Origin: an uncultured Pelagibacteraceae bacterium
GTDB lineage: Bacteria > Pseudomonadota > Alphaproteobacteria > Pelagibacterales > Pelagibacteraceae
Length of the DNA: 64,000 nucleotides
Assembly (NCBI GenBank): GCA_902531175.1
Contig: CACADE010000002.1
Span: 186,001-250,000, forward strand
Direction of reading: 5' to 3'
Translations under genes and position numbers: made by a program
The notes under the pieces: generated by a model
What the model saw: only the letters and a program-made list of their open reading frames with translations
What the model was told of the DNA's origin: nothing
The model's database searches: none
In this document: piece by piece, positions 7,043 to 16,594 of the stretch
Layout of the letters: the number at the start of each line of letters is the position of its first letter
How positions within the stretch are numbered: the first letter of the stretch is position 1

Positions 7043-9142
7043 TTAACCAGCTATAACTGCTAAAAGAAGTAAAGCAACTATATTTGTAATTTTTATCATT
7101 GGATTTACTGCAGGACCTGCTGTATCTTTATAAGGATCTCCAACCGTGTCTCCTGTCACAGCCGCTTTATGAGCTTCTGATCCTTTACCTCCAAATTTTC
7201 CATCTTCAATATATTTTTTGGCATTATCCCAAGCTCCACCACCAGCTGTCATTGAGACTGCCACAAATAGTCCTGTAATAATAACTCCCAAAAGCATAGC
7301 ACCTACTGAGGCTAATGCAGCTACTTGTCCACCAATCGGAAGTATAATTAAATAAAGAACTATTGGTGAAAGAACAGGCAATAATGAAGGTATAATCATT
7401 TCTTTAATTGCAGCTTTTGTGAGTAAATCTACAAGTTTACCATAATCTGGTTTAGCTTTTCTTTTCATTATTCCTGGAATTTTTTTGAATTGGCGTCTGA
7501 CTTCAACAACAACAGCACCTCCTGCTCTACCTACAGCTTGCATTCCCATTGAGCCAAAAAGATAAGGTAACATACCTCCAATTAATAGACCAACTACAAC
7601 AAACGGATTAGATAAATCAAATGTTACGACAATTCCTTCTAATTTAGATCCAGCTTCCTTTGAAAAATGCTTTATATCTTCTGTGTAAGCAGCAAACAGA
7701 ACTAAAGCTCCTAATCCTGCAGAACCAATTGCATAACCTTTCGTAACTGCTTTTGTCGTATTTCCAACAGCATCAAGTGCATCGGTAGTTTTTCTAACAT
7801 TTTTTGGTAAATTTGACATTTCCGCAATTCCACCTGCATTATCAGTTACTGGACCATATGCATCTAAGGCTACAACCATACCTGCTAAAGCTAGCATAGT
7901 AGTTACGGCTATTGCTATACCAAATAAACCAGCAATTGAATTAGTTAACAGTATACCAGCTACTATTATTATTGCTGGAATTGCAGTTGCTTCCATAGAG
8001 ATGGCTAAACCTTGAATTACATTTGTTCCATGTCCAGTTGTTGAGGACTCCGCAACACTCTTAACAGGCCTATAATCTGTACCAGTGTAATATTCAGTAA
8101 TCCAAATTAACAATCCAGTGATAATTAAACCTATAACACCACAATAATATAAACTCATACCATTAAAAGAAACTCCATTTACGGAATAATTAGTATCTAA
8201 TCCAATAACGTAGTCTGTTATGGGATATAAAATAATTAAAGACAATATAGCTGTAGCAACAAAACCTTTATATAATGCATTCATTATATTTTTTGATTGT
8301 CCAAGTTTTACAAAAAAAGTACCTACTATAGATGTTAAAATACAAGCTGCACCAATACTTAATGGGTAAACCATCATATTTAAATCTGACACAAAGAATA
8401 TTGATGAAAGAACCATGGTTGCAACAATTGTAACAGCATATGTTTCAAAAAGATCAGCTGCCATACCTGCACAATCTCCCACATTATCACCAACGTTGTC
8501 TGCAATAACAGCTGGATTTCTAGGATCATCTTCTGGAATACCCGCCTCAACTTTTCCAACTAAATCTGCTCCAACATCAGCACCTTTTGTAAAAATTCCA
8601 CCTCCTAATCTTGCAAAAATTGATATCAAAGAAGCACCGAAACCTAATGCAACTAATGCATTTACAATTTCTCTTTCGTCAATACCAGCTGATAATAATA
8701 TATAATAATAAACTGCAATTGCTAATAATGCTAAACCAGCAACCAACATTCCTGTAATTGCTCCAGATTTAAATGCTATTGATAGACCTTGAGATAAACC
8801 CTTTCTTGATGCTTCAGCTGTACGTACATTAGCTTGAACAGAAACTAACATTCCAACATAACCTGCAATTCCAGATAATGCAGCTCCAATTAAATATCCA
8901 ATTCCAACTAATATTGAAAATGCAAAACTTATTATAACTAAAACAACAACACCAACTATGGCGATTGTTTTGTACTGTCTGTTTAAATAAGCTTTTGCCC
9001 CTATTTGAATAGCAGAAGCAATTTCTTGCATCTTTGCATTTCCTGCACTTGCATTCAAAATTGACGATCCAGTAACAAATCCATATACAATGGATAAAAC
9101 CCCAGCAAAAATTGTGTATAATAAAATGGTATCAACAGACAT
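7043..9142 (-). CDS. hppA: K+-independent H+-translocating pyrophosphatase
   Basis: A 699-residue membrane pump with about 16 hydrophobic segments that couples PPi hydrolysis to proton export. The PPi-binding region [20 protein letters not shown] and the following [19 protein letters not shown] are intact. The segment [20 protein letters not shown] near residue 460 carries lysine where K+-dependent enzymes carry alanine (GNTTAA), so it belongs to the K+-independent, H+-pumping class. It is monocistronic. A perfect TATAAT lies 58 bases upstream of the ATG. In oligotrophs it is thought to recover energy from biosynthetic PPi. Confidence 0.97.
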   Translation of the reverse strand: MSVDTILLYTIFAGVLSIVYGFVTGSSILNASAGNAKMQEIASAIQIGAKAYLNRQYKTIAIVGVVVLVIISFAFSILVGIGYLIGAALSGIAGYVGMLVSVQANVRTAEASRKGLSQGLSIAFKSGAITGMLVAGLALLAIAVYYYILLSAGIDEREIVNALVALGFGASLISIFARLGGGIFTKGADVGADLVGKVEAGIPEDDPRNPAVIADNVGDNVGDCAGMAADLFETYAVTIVATMVLSSIFFVSDLNMMVYPLSIGAACILTSIVGTFFVKLGQSKNIMNALYKGFVATAILSLIILYPITDYVIGLDTNYSVNGVSFNGMSLYYCGVIGLIITGLLIWITEYYTGTDYRPVKSVAESSTTGHGTNVIQGLAISMEATAIPAIIIVAGILLTNSIAGLFGIAIAVTTMLALAGMVVALDAYGPVTDNAGGIAEMSNLPKNVRKTTDALDAVGNTTKAVTKGYAIGSAGLGALVLFAAYTEDIKHFSKEAGSKLEGIVVTFDLSNPFVVVGLLIGGMLPYLFGSMGMQAVGRAGGAVVVEVRRQFKKIPGIMKRKAKPDYGKLVDLLTKAAIKEMIIPSLLPVLSPIVLYLIILPIGGQVAALASVGAMLLGVIITGLFVAVSMTAGGGAWDNAKKYIEDGKFGGKGSEAHKAAVTGDTVGDPYKDTAGPAVNPMIKITNIVALLLLAVIAG

Positions 9143-9199
9143 ATAATTCCTTAAATAAGTGTTTTAGTTATTTTTTAAAATGCGGACATTACAAAAAAG

Positions 9200-9205
9200 A
9201 TTATA
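9200..9205 (-). promoter_or_regulatory. Candidate -10 box upstream of hppA
   Basis: The minus strand reads TATAAT, preceded by TTT, in the spacer between hppA and thiL, 58 bases before the hppA start. No good -35 hexamer is seen at the usual distance; the region overlaps the thiL 3' end. Perfect matches to TATAAT are easily met by chance at this AT content, so the call is tentative. Confidence 0.3.
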
Positions 9206-9224
9206 AAAGGCAATATTTAACTTA

Positions 9225-10184
9225 TTAGAATATATGAGAATAACCCTGGTATTTGAGGTATTTTATTGGAATTCTCCTATTATCTAGTAGGTAATTTTTT
9301 GATTTAGTATTAATTTGCCCAATAATAGAAATTTTTTGATTCATTTTAGAGGATAAACTTTTTATATATTTTCTCTTTGACTTAGAAGCTGTAAATAAAA
9401 TTTGATAATCGTCACCATTGAAGAGATAATCTAATGTCTTCAGTCTTTTTTTTTTAATTAATTGTTTTAAATGATTTGATATCGGGATCTTATCTATATC
9501 TATTAAATAACCAAGTTTTTGTTTATTTATTAATTTATTCAAATCAATTACCAATCCATCTGAGACATCCATAGCGCAGTTTGCAATTTTAAAAAGATGT
9601 AAACTAAATTTTATAGGTAGATTAGGCGAATAATATTTATCAATAAAATATTTTTTTTGATTTAAGTTTAAATTAATTTTATTTTTTAAAGCTTTTAAAC
9701 CAATATGACTATCACCAACATTACCAGTTAAATAAATGTCATCTCCTATTTTTGCTTTATTTCTATAAACAATTTTATTTGAATATCCTAATGATATAAC
9801 TGTAAAAGTTAGATTTTTTGAGGATGTAGTATCACCACCTGATAATTTTATATTAAATCTATTTTGTTCATTGGATAAAGATTTGTTAATTAATGACATA
9901 TTTTTTTTTGTGAAATGTTTTTTGTTACCTGAGCCAGATAAAAAGAAATAATTTGGTTTTACCCCTTTAGCATAAATATCAGATATAGATGATCTTATTA
10001 TTTTTCTTATAACAAGATCTGGTTTATTAAAATTTAAAAAGTGTATACCTTCATTGTAGGTATCAACAGAGATTACTAATTTTTTGGTTTTATCAAAAAA
10101 AACATCATCATTTAAATTAAGTGAAGATGGATTATTTTTAGATAATTTTTTTAAATAATTATTTATTAAGAATTCTTCATTCAT
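9225..10184 (-). CDS. thiL: Thiamine-monophosphate kinase
   Basis: A 319-residue ATP-dependent kinase that forms thiamine diphosphate from thiamine phosphate. LNLNDDVFFD, KLVISVDTYNEGIHF, IRSSISDIYAKGVKPNYF, KLSGGDTTSSKNLTFTV and CAMDVSDGLVIDLNKL are the PurM/ThiL-fold metal- and nucleotide-binding motifs. The ATG at 10184 is preferred to the TTG at 10187 used by the track; it overlaps the nusB stop by one base (TGATG). It is the last gene of the glyA-nrdR-rib-nusB-thiL run, the usual alphaproteobacterial location. Confidence 0.93.
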   Translation of the reverse strand: MNEEFLINNYLKKLSKNNPSSLNLNDDVFFDKTKKLVISVDTYNEGIHFLNFNKPDLVIRKIIRSSISDIYAKGVKPNYFFLSGSGNKKHFTKKNMSLINKSLSNEQNRFNIKLSGGDTTSSKNLTFTVISLGYSNKIVYRNKAKIGDDIYLTGNVGDSHIGLKALKNKINLNLNQKKYFIDKYYSPNLPIKFSLHLFKIANCAMDVSDGLVIDLNKLINKQKLGYLIDIDKIPISNHLKQLIKKKRLKTLDYLFNGDDYQILFTASKSKRKYIKSLSSKMNQKISIIGQINTKSKNYLLDNRRIPIKYLKYQGYSHIF

Positions 10185-10579
10185 CAATTTCTTAATTTTT
10201 TTGAAATTTTATCAAGTAAAGCATTCAGATATTTTGTTTGTGATAAATCAATAAAGAAATTAGAGGCATTAAGGTATTCTTTAATAATTATTTTTGAAGA
10301 TATTTTTGGTTTATACATTAATTCAAAAATTGCACTTTTAATTATCACTTGAAAAACTTTATCCAGATTTGTCATTTTTAAATCATCATTTAAATGATTT
10401 GTAATTTCTTCGTGAATTACATCATCTCTTTCAATTGTTCCATTGACTACATCTTTTATAAATTTTTTGAACCGATGTTTTGGAAAATTTAATTCTACTT
10501 CATTGTTATAATATTTGCTGTAAAGCTTTTGTATTATAATAACTCTTGGGTTATTTTTTTTACTAAAATGAAGTGACAT
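10184..10579 (-). CDS. nusB: Transcription antitermination factor NusB
   Basis: A 131-residue all-helical RNA-binding protein of the antitermination complex on rRNA operons. Helix patterns such as RVIIIQKLYSKYYN, VFQVIIKSAIFELMYKPKISSKIIIKEYLNAS and YLNALLDKISKKL follow the NusB family (A-x-x-R-S-x-x-x-E-L-x-x-x-x-x-x-P-x-x-V-x-I-N-E-Y). It lies between ribH (one-base gap) and thiL, as in many proteobacteria. Confidence 0.9.
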   Translation of the reverse strand: MSLHFSKKNNPRVIIIQKLYSKYYNNEVELNFPKHRFKKFIKDVVNGTIERDDVIHEEITNHLNDDLKMTNLDKVFQVIIKSAIFELMYKPKISSKIIIKEYLNASNFFIDLSQTKYLNALLDKISKKLRN

Positions 10580-10580
10580 A

Positions 10581-10967
10581 CTATAACGATAATATTATTT
10601 TTACTGCGTTGGCAGCCTCTCTACCCTTTTTGCCACGAGCTATGGCTTGGTTTTTATTTAAACAAGTAATTATTCCATTACCAACAGGTTTTTTTGACTG
10701 CACAGATATATTCATAATCGCATCAGTAGTTGATTTAGATATAAAATCAAAATGAGGAGTTTGACCTTTAATTACACATCCAAGTGCTACAAAACCATCA
10801 TATTTTTTTAAATTTTTAGAGATAATTACGGGTATCTCAAATACACCCGGAACAGAAATTATATTAATCTTTGCAAAATTCTTTAATTCTTTCTTAGCAC
10901 TTTTAAGAAGATTGGTTGAGATATCTTTATAGTAGTTTGCTTGTATAATTAATACTTTATTTTTCAT
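10581..10967 (-). CDS. ribH: 6,7-dimethyl-8-ribityllumazine synthase
   Basis: A 128-residue lumazine synthase that condenses dihydroxybutanone phosphate with the ribitylamino-pyrimidine. VPGVFEIPVIISK, GFVALGCVIKGQTPHFDFIS and KPVGNGIITCLNKNQA are the active-site strands, including the GxVIxGxTxHF loop. It is shorter than the usual 150 residues, mainly at both ends. It overlaps the RibBX gene by four bases and is followed by nusB. Confidence 0.94.
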   Translation of the reverse strand: MKNKVLIIQANYYKDISTNLLKSAKKELKNFAKINIISVPGVFEIPVIISKNLKKYDGFVALGCVIKGQTPHFDFISKSTTDAIMNISVQSKKPVGNGIITCLNKNQAIARGKKGREAANAVKIILSL

Positions 10968-12067
10968 TTTATTATTTCTTGTTTAATAATCTTGATACCA
11001 TAACCATCCAACCCAACAACCTTTTTTAGAGTTCTAGTAACTAATATCATTTTCTTTATTTTTAATGATTTAATTATTTGAGCTCCAATACCATAACTTT
11101 TAATTAATTGATCCTTTTCCTTGGTTTTAGACTTTTTATTTTTAAATTCTTTAAGTGTTTGAGTAACAGATTTTAAATTTGGATCTCTTATAAAAATCAT
11201 AACGCAATTGCTGTATTTTTTAAAATATTTTAAAGTTTTTTCAAATGAGTTAGGAATTTTTTGATTAATTAGATAATTTTGAACTACATTGGATGAAATA
11301 ACTCTAACTCTTGGTGATTTACTTTTATTAACTTTACCCTTAACTAATGCAAAATGCTCAGAACCATCAATTGAGTTCTCAAAAACATATATTCTGAATT
11401 TTTGATTATTTAAATTAATTGTAGATTTTTTTTTTAATTTAATAAGATTTTCTTTTCTTAGTCTGTATGAAATTAAGTCTTCAATTTTTGCAATATGAAG
11501 TTTATGTTTACTTGCAAATTTTAATAAGTCATCGCCTTTTGCCATAGAACCATCTTCATTCATAATCTCACATATTACAGCAGCTGGAATTTTGTTACCA
11601 AGTCTAGCTATGTCGACAGATGCCTCTGTATGACCGGCTCTAACTAGCACTCCTCCTTCTCGAGAAATAATTGGAAATACGTGACCAGGAGAAACTATTT
11701 CTTTTTTTAATACATTTTTTTTTGTAGCAACTTTTATTGTTCGTGATCGGTCTTTGGCTGAAATACCTGTAGTTATACCCGTCTTAGCCTCTATTGAAAT
11801 GGTAAAAGCTGTTTGATTTCTCGATTGATTAACGGGAGCCATAAATGTTAGCCCAAGTTTATTTGCTTGATTTTTATTTAGTGTTAGACAAATTAAACCT
11901 CTGCCATTTTTTGCCATAAAGTTAATTTTTTTAGAATTAACATCACTGGCATTAAATACTAAATCCCCCTCATTTTCTCGATTTTCATCGTCAACAAGAA
12001 TATACATTCCTCCTCTTTTTGAGATAGAAATAATCTTTTCTATTGGGCTAAATTTATTTTTTATCAT
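10964..12067 (-). CDS. ribB: DHBP synthase with degenerate GTP cyclohydrolase II domain (RibBX-like)
   Basis: A 367-residue two-domain protein. Residues 1-205 form an intact 3,4-dihydroxy-2-butanone 4-phosphate synthase: ILVDDENRENEGDLV, RTKFTIS-like TAFTISIEAKTGITTGISA, and VLVRAGHTEASVDIARL. Residues 210-367 align by position with GTP cyclohydrolase II but lack the zinc-binding Cys-x10-Cys-x-Cys segment and its arginine/GTP motifs, so that activity is presumably lost. This matches the RibBX class known from proteobacteria. It overlaps ribE by 14 bases and ribH by four. Confidence 0.9.
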   Translation of the reverse strand: MIKNKFSPIEKIISISKRGGMYILVDDENRENEGDLVFNASDVNSKKINFMAKNGRGLICLTLNKNQANKLGLTFMAPVNQSRNQTAFTISIEAKTGITTGISAKDRSRTIKVATKKNVLKKEIVSPGHVFPIISREGGVLVRAGHTEASVDIARLGNKIPAAVICEIMNEDGSMAKGDDLLKFASKHKLHIAKIEDLISYRLRKENLIKLKKKSTINLNNQKFRIYVFENSIDGSEHFALVKGKVNKSKSPRVRVISSNVVQNYLINQKIPNSFEKTLKYFKKYSNCVMIFIRDPNLKSVTQTLKEFKNKKSKTKEKDQLIKSYGIGAQIIKSLKIKKMILVTRTLKKVVGLDGYGIKIIKQEIIK

Positions 12068-12647
12068 TAATAAATTTTTTTACATATTTAGATAAAATAT
12101 CAATTTCAATATTAACTAAATCATTTTTTTTGATGTTTGCTAAATTTGTAAGTTTTAATGTATGTGGAATAACCCAAATTTCAAATTTGTACTTCTTTAT
12201 CTTGGCTATGGTTAAAGATACACCATTTATCAAGATTGATGCTTTCTCAACTAAAAATTTATAAAATTTTTTATCAATACTAAATTCGTAAATTGTAGAT
12301 TTATCTACATTTGTTAAATTTGTAACTTTGCTTACAGTATCAACATGACCTTGACAAATATGACCTGAAATATTTTGTCCATACTTTAAAGGTAGTTCTA
12401 AATTAACATAATCACCAACATTAGATTTCTTAAATTTTGATTTTCTAATAGTTTCATTTGATAAATAAAATTCAGATATACCTTTTTTATATGATATTAA
12501 TGTTAGGCAGACACCATCACAGGAAATAGATATTCCTAATTGCTTATTAGTTAATTTTAATTTTGACTTGATAAAAACGTTTATTCCTTTAGCTCTTTTG
12601 GTAATATTTGTAATTTTACCTTTATTAAAAATTATTCCATTAAACAT
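12054..12647 (-). CDS. ribE: Riboflavin synthase, alpha subunit
   Basis: A 197-residue enzyme with two lumazine-binding beta-barrel repeats that dismutates two lumazines into riboflavin. The N-terminus MFNGIIFNKGKIT is close to the family's MFTGII, and repeat 1 has ISISCDGVCLTLI and repeat 2 ILINGVSLTIAKI. GHICQGHVDTVSKV is the conserved inter-repeat segment. It abuts ribD upstream with no gap and overlaps the RibBX gene. Confidence 0.94.
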   Translation of the reverse strand: MFNGIIFNKGKITNITKRAKGINVFIKSKLKLTNKQLGISISCDGVCLTLISYKKGISEFYLSNETIRKSKFKKSNVGDYVNLELPLKYGQNISGHICQGHVDTVSKVTNLTNVDKSTIYEFSIDKKFYKFLVEKASILINGVSLTIAKIKKYKFEIWVIPHTLKLTNLANIKKNDLVNIEIDILSKYVKKFINDKK

Positions 12648-13742
12648 TTACTGATACCTAAAAAGTTTTTCTTTATCTAAAAAAGTATTAATTTGTGATC
12701 TTTTTTTAAATTTTTTAGACAATAAATCAATAAAAGAATTCAAAGCAACTGAATTTTTTAAATTAATTTTATTATCAGCTTTGAATAAATAGAAATCATT
12801 TATTAAATTGTTGTTTAAAAAAGATTTTAAAAGATTTGGGCCCGACTCAAGTAATAAATTTGCATAACCTAATGAGTATATTTTTTTTAAAATAGCATTT
12901 ACATCAAAACTATTATTTTCTAATTTCATAAAAATAAGTTTTGCATTTTTATTCTTAAATTTATTAATAATATTTTTATCTTTTTTATTATGAAAAATAT
13001 AAATTTTATTTGAGCTAGGTTTTAAAACTTTGGAATTTATTTTAGTCTTTAAATCTTTATCAATAATAAATTTTACTGGTGAAAACTTTTCTAAACCTTG
13101 AATTCTACAATTTAAATTAGGATTGTCAGAGTTAATAGTTTTATAAGATGTTAAAATTGCTTGATTTCTATATCTTAATAAATGAGACACTTTATGAGAA
13201 TGTTCATTAGTAATTTTTTTTTTAAATAAATAAATTCTATTATTCTTAGAAACAGCTAATTTTCCAGTAACATATGGAATATCATTAAATTTTGAGAATT
13301 TATAATCTTTGTAAAATTGATTTGCCTCATTTTTAATTAAACCAATTTTAGCCAAAATATTGTTTTTTTTTAAAATACTTTTTGTTTTTTTTGCTGTTCG
13401 TTTATCAAAATCTTCAATGGAATAATTTACTAATTTAATCTTTTTTTTTATAATAATATTTGTGCAAGGTGGTGTTTTTCCGTAATGGATACAGGGTTCT
13501 AATGTTACATACATAATTGAATTTTTGAAATTTATTTTATTATTTTTTAAGGCTACTGCTTCAGCATGAGGTCTACCATTAATATTTGTCTTTCCGTAAG
13601 AAATGATTTCATCTTTATGTGTTACTACACATCCAACCGATGGATTTAGTCCTGTTAACCCTTTATTTTGATTGGCAAGTTCTAGTGCCAATCTCATGAA
13701 TGCTTTATTTTTTTCTGATGATTTATCTTTTCTTAAAGACAT
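12648..13742 (-). CDS. ribD: Bifunctional riboflavin deaminase/reductase RibD
   Basis: Two successive riboflavin steps: deamination (N-terminal) then NADPH reduction (C-terminal). The zinc deaminase motifs [10 protein letters not shown] and [12 protein letters not shown] are intact; the reductase half begins near [15 protein letters not shown] and has [13 protein letters not shown]. The ATG at 13742 (protein [15 protein letters not shown], 364 residues) is chosen because it gives a normal length and a 20-base overlap with nrdR; the track start at 13805 would add 21 residues overlapping nrdR by 83 bases. The reductase half is lysine-rich and divergent. Confidence 0.92.
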   Translation of the reverse strand: MSLRKDKSSEKNKAFMRLALELANQNKGLTGLNPSVGCVVTHKDEIISYGKTNINGRPHAEAVALKNNKINFKNSIMYVTLEPCIHYGKTPPCTNIIIKKKIKLVNYSIEDFDKRTAKKTKSILKKNNILAKIGLIKNEANQFYKDYKFSKFNDIPYVTGKLAVSKNNRIYLFKKKITNEHSHKVSHLLRYRNQAILTSYKTINSDNPNLNCRIQGLEKFSPVKFIIDKDLKTKINSKVLKPSSNKIYIFHNKKDKNIINKFKNKNAKLIFMKLENNSFDVNAILKKIYSLGYANLLLESGPNLLKSFLNNNLINDFYLFKADNKINLKNSVALNSFIDLLSKKFKKRSQINTFLDKEKLFRYQ

Positions 13743-14181
13743 CGATTTTATCAACAAATTGAACGAAGTCTTTTTCTTCTCTAAAATTTCTATATACTGA
13801 TGCAAATCTTACATAAGCTACTGGGTCCAATTCTTTTAATCCTTCCATTACCATTGTACCGATTGTGTTTGAAGAAATTTCACTCTGACCTAGTTCCTCT
13901 AAAGACCTTGATATTTTAGATATAAACTTTTCTGCTGTCTCTGTATCTATTGGTCTTTTTTTGAGTGCTACATATATTGATTTTGATAATTTTTCTCTAT
14001 CAAAAGTAGATTTTCTACCATTTTTTTTTACTACAGTTAATTCTCTGAATTGTACTCTTTCAAAAGTAGTAAATCTTTGTCCACAAATACACAATCTTCT
14101 TCTTCTAATAGCTGTTCCGTCTTCGGTGGGTCTGGAGTCTACAACTGAAGTTTCTCCCTTTTTACATATAGGACAAATCAT
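13723..14181 (-). CDS. nrdR: Transcriptional repressor NrdR
   Basis: A 152-residue repressor of ribonucleotide reductase genes with an N-terminal zinc ribbon and an ATP-cone. [20 protein letters not shown] and [16 protein letters not shown] form the ribbon; [18 protein letters not shown] begins the ATP-cone. The second half of the ribbon is C-x-C, whereas the family has C-x-x-C, so one residue appears to be missing. It follows glyA by six bases and overlaps ribD, as in most alphaproteobacteria. Confidence 0.95.
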   Translation of the reverse strand: MICPICKKGETSVVDSRPTEDGTAIRRRRLCICGQRFTTFERVQFRELTVVKKNGRKSTFDREKLSKSIYVALKKRPIDTETAEKFISKISRSLEELGQSEISSNTIGTMVMEGLKELDPVAYVRFASVYRNFREEKDFVQFVDKIDVFKKR

Positions 14182-14187
14182 AATTCA

Positions 14188-15498
14188 TTATCCCAAATTT
14201 TTATAAATTGGGAAATTTGAACATAAATCAACAACTTCTTTTCTTACTTCGTCTTCTATTTTTGAATTATCGTCAGGGTTTGATGACAAACCTTTAATTA
14301 CTTTAGTAATTAGTTCACCAACAATTTTAAATTCATTTAAACCAAAACCTCTAGTAGTTGCGGCCTGAGAACCTAGTCTTATACCAGAAGTTACCATAGG
14401 ACTTTCTGTATCGAAAGGAATTCCATTTTTATTACATGTTATATTGGCTCTAGATAAGCTTTCAGCTGCAGCATTACCCTTGACACCAAAGGGTCTTAAA
14501 TCTACCAACATTAAATGAGTATCAGTTCCTCCAGAATAAATCTTAAACCCATTTATTTTTAATGTTTCTGCGAGAATTTTTGCATTAGCTAAAACATTAG
14601 ATATATATTCTTTGAAAGAAGGTTCTAATGCTTCTTTAAATCCAACTGCTTTTGCTGCTATTATATGCATCAGAGGACCACCCTGATAACCAGGAAACAC
14701 AGCTGTATTAATTTTTTTATAAATATCTTCGTGATTTGTTAAAATAATTCCACCTCTGGCACTTCTAAAAACTTTATGAGTTGTAGATGTAACGACATGA
14801 GCATGATCAACTGGATTTGGATAACCTTTACCAGCAACAAGACCTGAAAAGTGAGCCATATCTACCATGAAGAATGCTCCAACCTTATCTGCAATTTCTC
14901 TGAATCTTTTAAAATCAATCACCCTAGAATATGCACTACCTCCAGCAATTATAAGTTTAGGTTTATTTTCAATCGCTAATCTTTCAACTTCGTCATAATC
15001 GATTAATTCAGATGTTTTATCCACATCGTAACTTATTGCATTAAACCATTTGCCTGACATTGCAATTTTAAGTCCATGAGTAATATGGCCTCCAGAATTT
15101 AAACTCATTCCCATAAATGTGTCACCTGGCTTTAATAACGCTAAAAAAACCGCTCCATTAGCCTGCGCACCAGAATGAGGTTGTGAATTTGCAAATTTAC
15201 AATTAAAGAGTTTTTTTAATCTATCATTGGCAAGTGTTTCAGCAACATCAACATGTTCACAACCGTTATAATATCTTTTACCTGGGTAACCTTCGGCATA
15301 CTTATTTGTTAGTACAGAACCTTGTGCCTCTAAAACAGCTTGTGAGACAATGTTTTCTGATGCGATTAATTCTATATGATTTTGTTGTCTGATTAATTCT
15401 TTATTTACTGCATTAAATATTTCTGGATCTGCCTCAGACAATTTTTTTTCAAAAAAATTTTCATATTGAGTATTTAAATATTTTTTTTCACTAGACAT
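14188..15498 (-). CDS. glyA: Serine hydroxymethyltransferase
   Basis: A 436-residue PLP enzyme interconverting serine plus THF with glycine plus methylene-THF. Landmarks are [37 protein letters not shown], and the PLP-lysine segment [15 protein letters not shown] near residue 240. It heads the nrdR-rib run. In this genome type it connects the sarcosine oxidase output (glycine and methylene-THF, 29-34 kb) to serine. Confidence 0.98.
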   Translation of the reverse strand: MSSEKKYLNTQYENFFEKKLSEADPEIFNAVNKELIRQQNHIELIASENIVSQAVLEAQGSVLTNKYAEGYPGKRYYNGCEHVDVAETLANDRLKKLFNCKFANSQPHSGAQANGAVFLALLKPGDTFMGMSLNSGGHITHGLKIAMSGKWFNAISYDVDKTSELIDYDEVERLAIENKPKLIIAGGSAYSRVIDFKRFREIADKVGAFFMVDMAHFSGLVAGKGYPNPVDHAHVVTSTTHKVFRSARGGIILTNHEDIYKKINTAVFPGYQGGPLMHIIAAKAVGFKEALEPSFKEYISNVLANAKILAETLKINGFKIYSGGTDTHLMLVDLRPFGVKGNAAAESLSRANITCNKNGIPFDTESPMVTSGIRLGSQAATTRGFGLNEFKIVGELITKVIKGLSSNPDDNSKIEDEVRKEVVDLCSNFPIYKNLG

Positions 15499-15506
15499 TT
15501 ATTTTA

Positions 15507-15932
15507 CTATATTTTTTTAATTCTTTTTATATGTCTACCGCCTTCAAACTCGGTTTTTAGAAAGCTTTCAACACATTTAAAGGCAACTGTTTTTTTAATA
15601 AGCCTTTCTCCTAATGTTATAACATTTGCATCATTATGCAATCGCGATAATTTGGCATTTTTTACTGAATAACATAAAGCTGCACGTATTCCCTTATTTT
15701 TGTTTGCAGCAATAGACATTCCTACTCCTGAACCACAAACAAGTATTCCTACATGATTCTTATTTTTGGCCACTTGTTTACAAAGTTTGTGAGCAAAATC
15801 AGGGTAATCAACGGACTTCTTGTTTTGTTTTGGTCCCAAATCTTTTATTGGATAATTTTTATTAAAGTATTTTAGAATATTTTTTTTTAAATTAAAACCA
15901 CCATGATCTGAAGCAATAAAAATTTTTTTCAA
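15507..15932 (-). CDS. rpiB: Ribose-5-phosphate isomerase B (TTG start)
   Basis: A 141-residue RpiB/LacAB-family isomerase interconverting ribose-5-P and ribulose-5-P. IASDHGGFNLK, DLGPKQNKKSVDYPDFA, GILVCGSGVGMSIAANK, and HNDANVITLGERLI are the family's active-site and anion-binding segments, with the catalytic Cys in LVCGSG. The start is TTG; no in-frame ATG lies upstream of the first conserved motif. It lies eight bases upstream of glyA, a pairing seen in other alphaproteobacteria. Confidence 0.94.
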   Translation of the reverse strand: MKKIFIASDHGGFNLKKNILKYFNKNYPIKDLGPKQNKKSVDYPDFAHKLCKQVAKNKNHVGILVCGSGVGMSIAANKNKGIRAALCYSVKNAKLSRLHNDANVITLGERLIKKTVAFKCVESFLKTEFEGGRHIKRIKKI

Positions 15933-15933
15933 T

Positions 15934-16524
15934 TTAATTAAATTTGTAATTTAAAACACAAGCAACAAGGTGAACTCTATTTTCTTCACCCCCATTAAAT
16001 GCATTGTGATATTTGGTATTATTAGTAATCCAAACAGAGCCATCTGCTGGCATGTGTTTTGCAACATTATCAACGACCATTATTGCTCCAGGATTTGTAT
16101 AAATAGGTATATGAAGCCTTGGCTCAGGATCTCTATGCCAACTCAATGTTGATCTTGGCTCTTTAAGAAGAAGTCTCATCCTACCTAATTTATACTTTTT
16201 TGTTAATTGGTCATAAACTTCTTTGAAATAAGTATTTTTAAAGTCGTCAACAAATTCTGTATATTTATGTTCATCAATTTTACTTTCCCTCTGTACCTCA
16301 ACACCTGTACTATCTGGTTTTGTCCAATAAATGCCTCTTACATTATTTCCTTTAACAGAATCTGGATCACCTGGAATTTGATTTAGAGGTATACCGGCGA
16401 AGTGAGGTATTCCAAGACTTGTATCAAAACCTTTTATTTTTAATACTTCATCACAAGCTTTTTTTAATTTTATGATATCAAATTTTACATCTTGTTTTTG
16501 AAAATCATTGAATAATTGTGACAT
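15934..16524 (-). CDS. Aspartyl/asparaginyl beta-hydroxylase-like dioxygenase
   Basis: A 196-residue protein with a putative 2-oxoglutarate/Fe(II) double-stranded beta-helix. LSWHRDPEPRLHIPI gives an H-x-D-type metal site and YHNAFNGGEENRVHLVA contains the distal His and an Arg that would bind 2-oxoglutarate. The fit is to the aspartyl/asparaginyl beta-hydroxylase branch, but the substrate is unknown. It has no signal peptide. It precedes rpiB with a one-base gap and is divergent from hemB (70 bases). Confidence 0.75.
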   Translation of the reverse strand: MSQLFNDFQKQDVKFDIIKLKKACDEVLKIKGFDTSLGIPHFAGIPLNQIPGDPDSVKGNNVRGIYWTKPDSTGVEVQRESKIDEHKYTEFVDDFKNTYFKEVYDQLTKKYKLGRMRLLLKEPRSTLSWHRDPEPRLHIPIYTNPGAIMVVDNVAKHMPADGSVWITNNTKYHNAFNGGEENRVHLVACVLNYKFN

Positions 16525-16594
16525 CGGTGCTCTACTATCTTATAGACTATTATATTAAATATTACTATTGTCGCATCAAAAAAATTAATTGATA

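Noticed and set aside
8415-8705. Plus-strand 96-residue ORF in hppA
   Set aside because: Antisense to the pyrophosphatase active-site region; its proline/serine-rich composition is the reverse complement of glycine/alanine codons.
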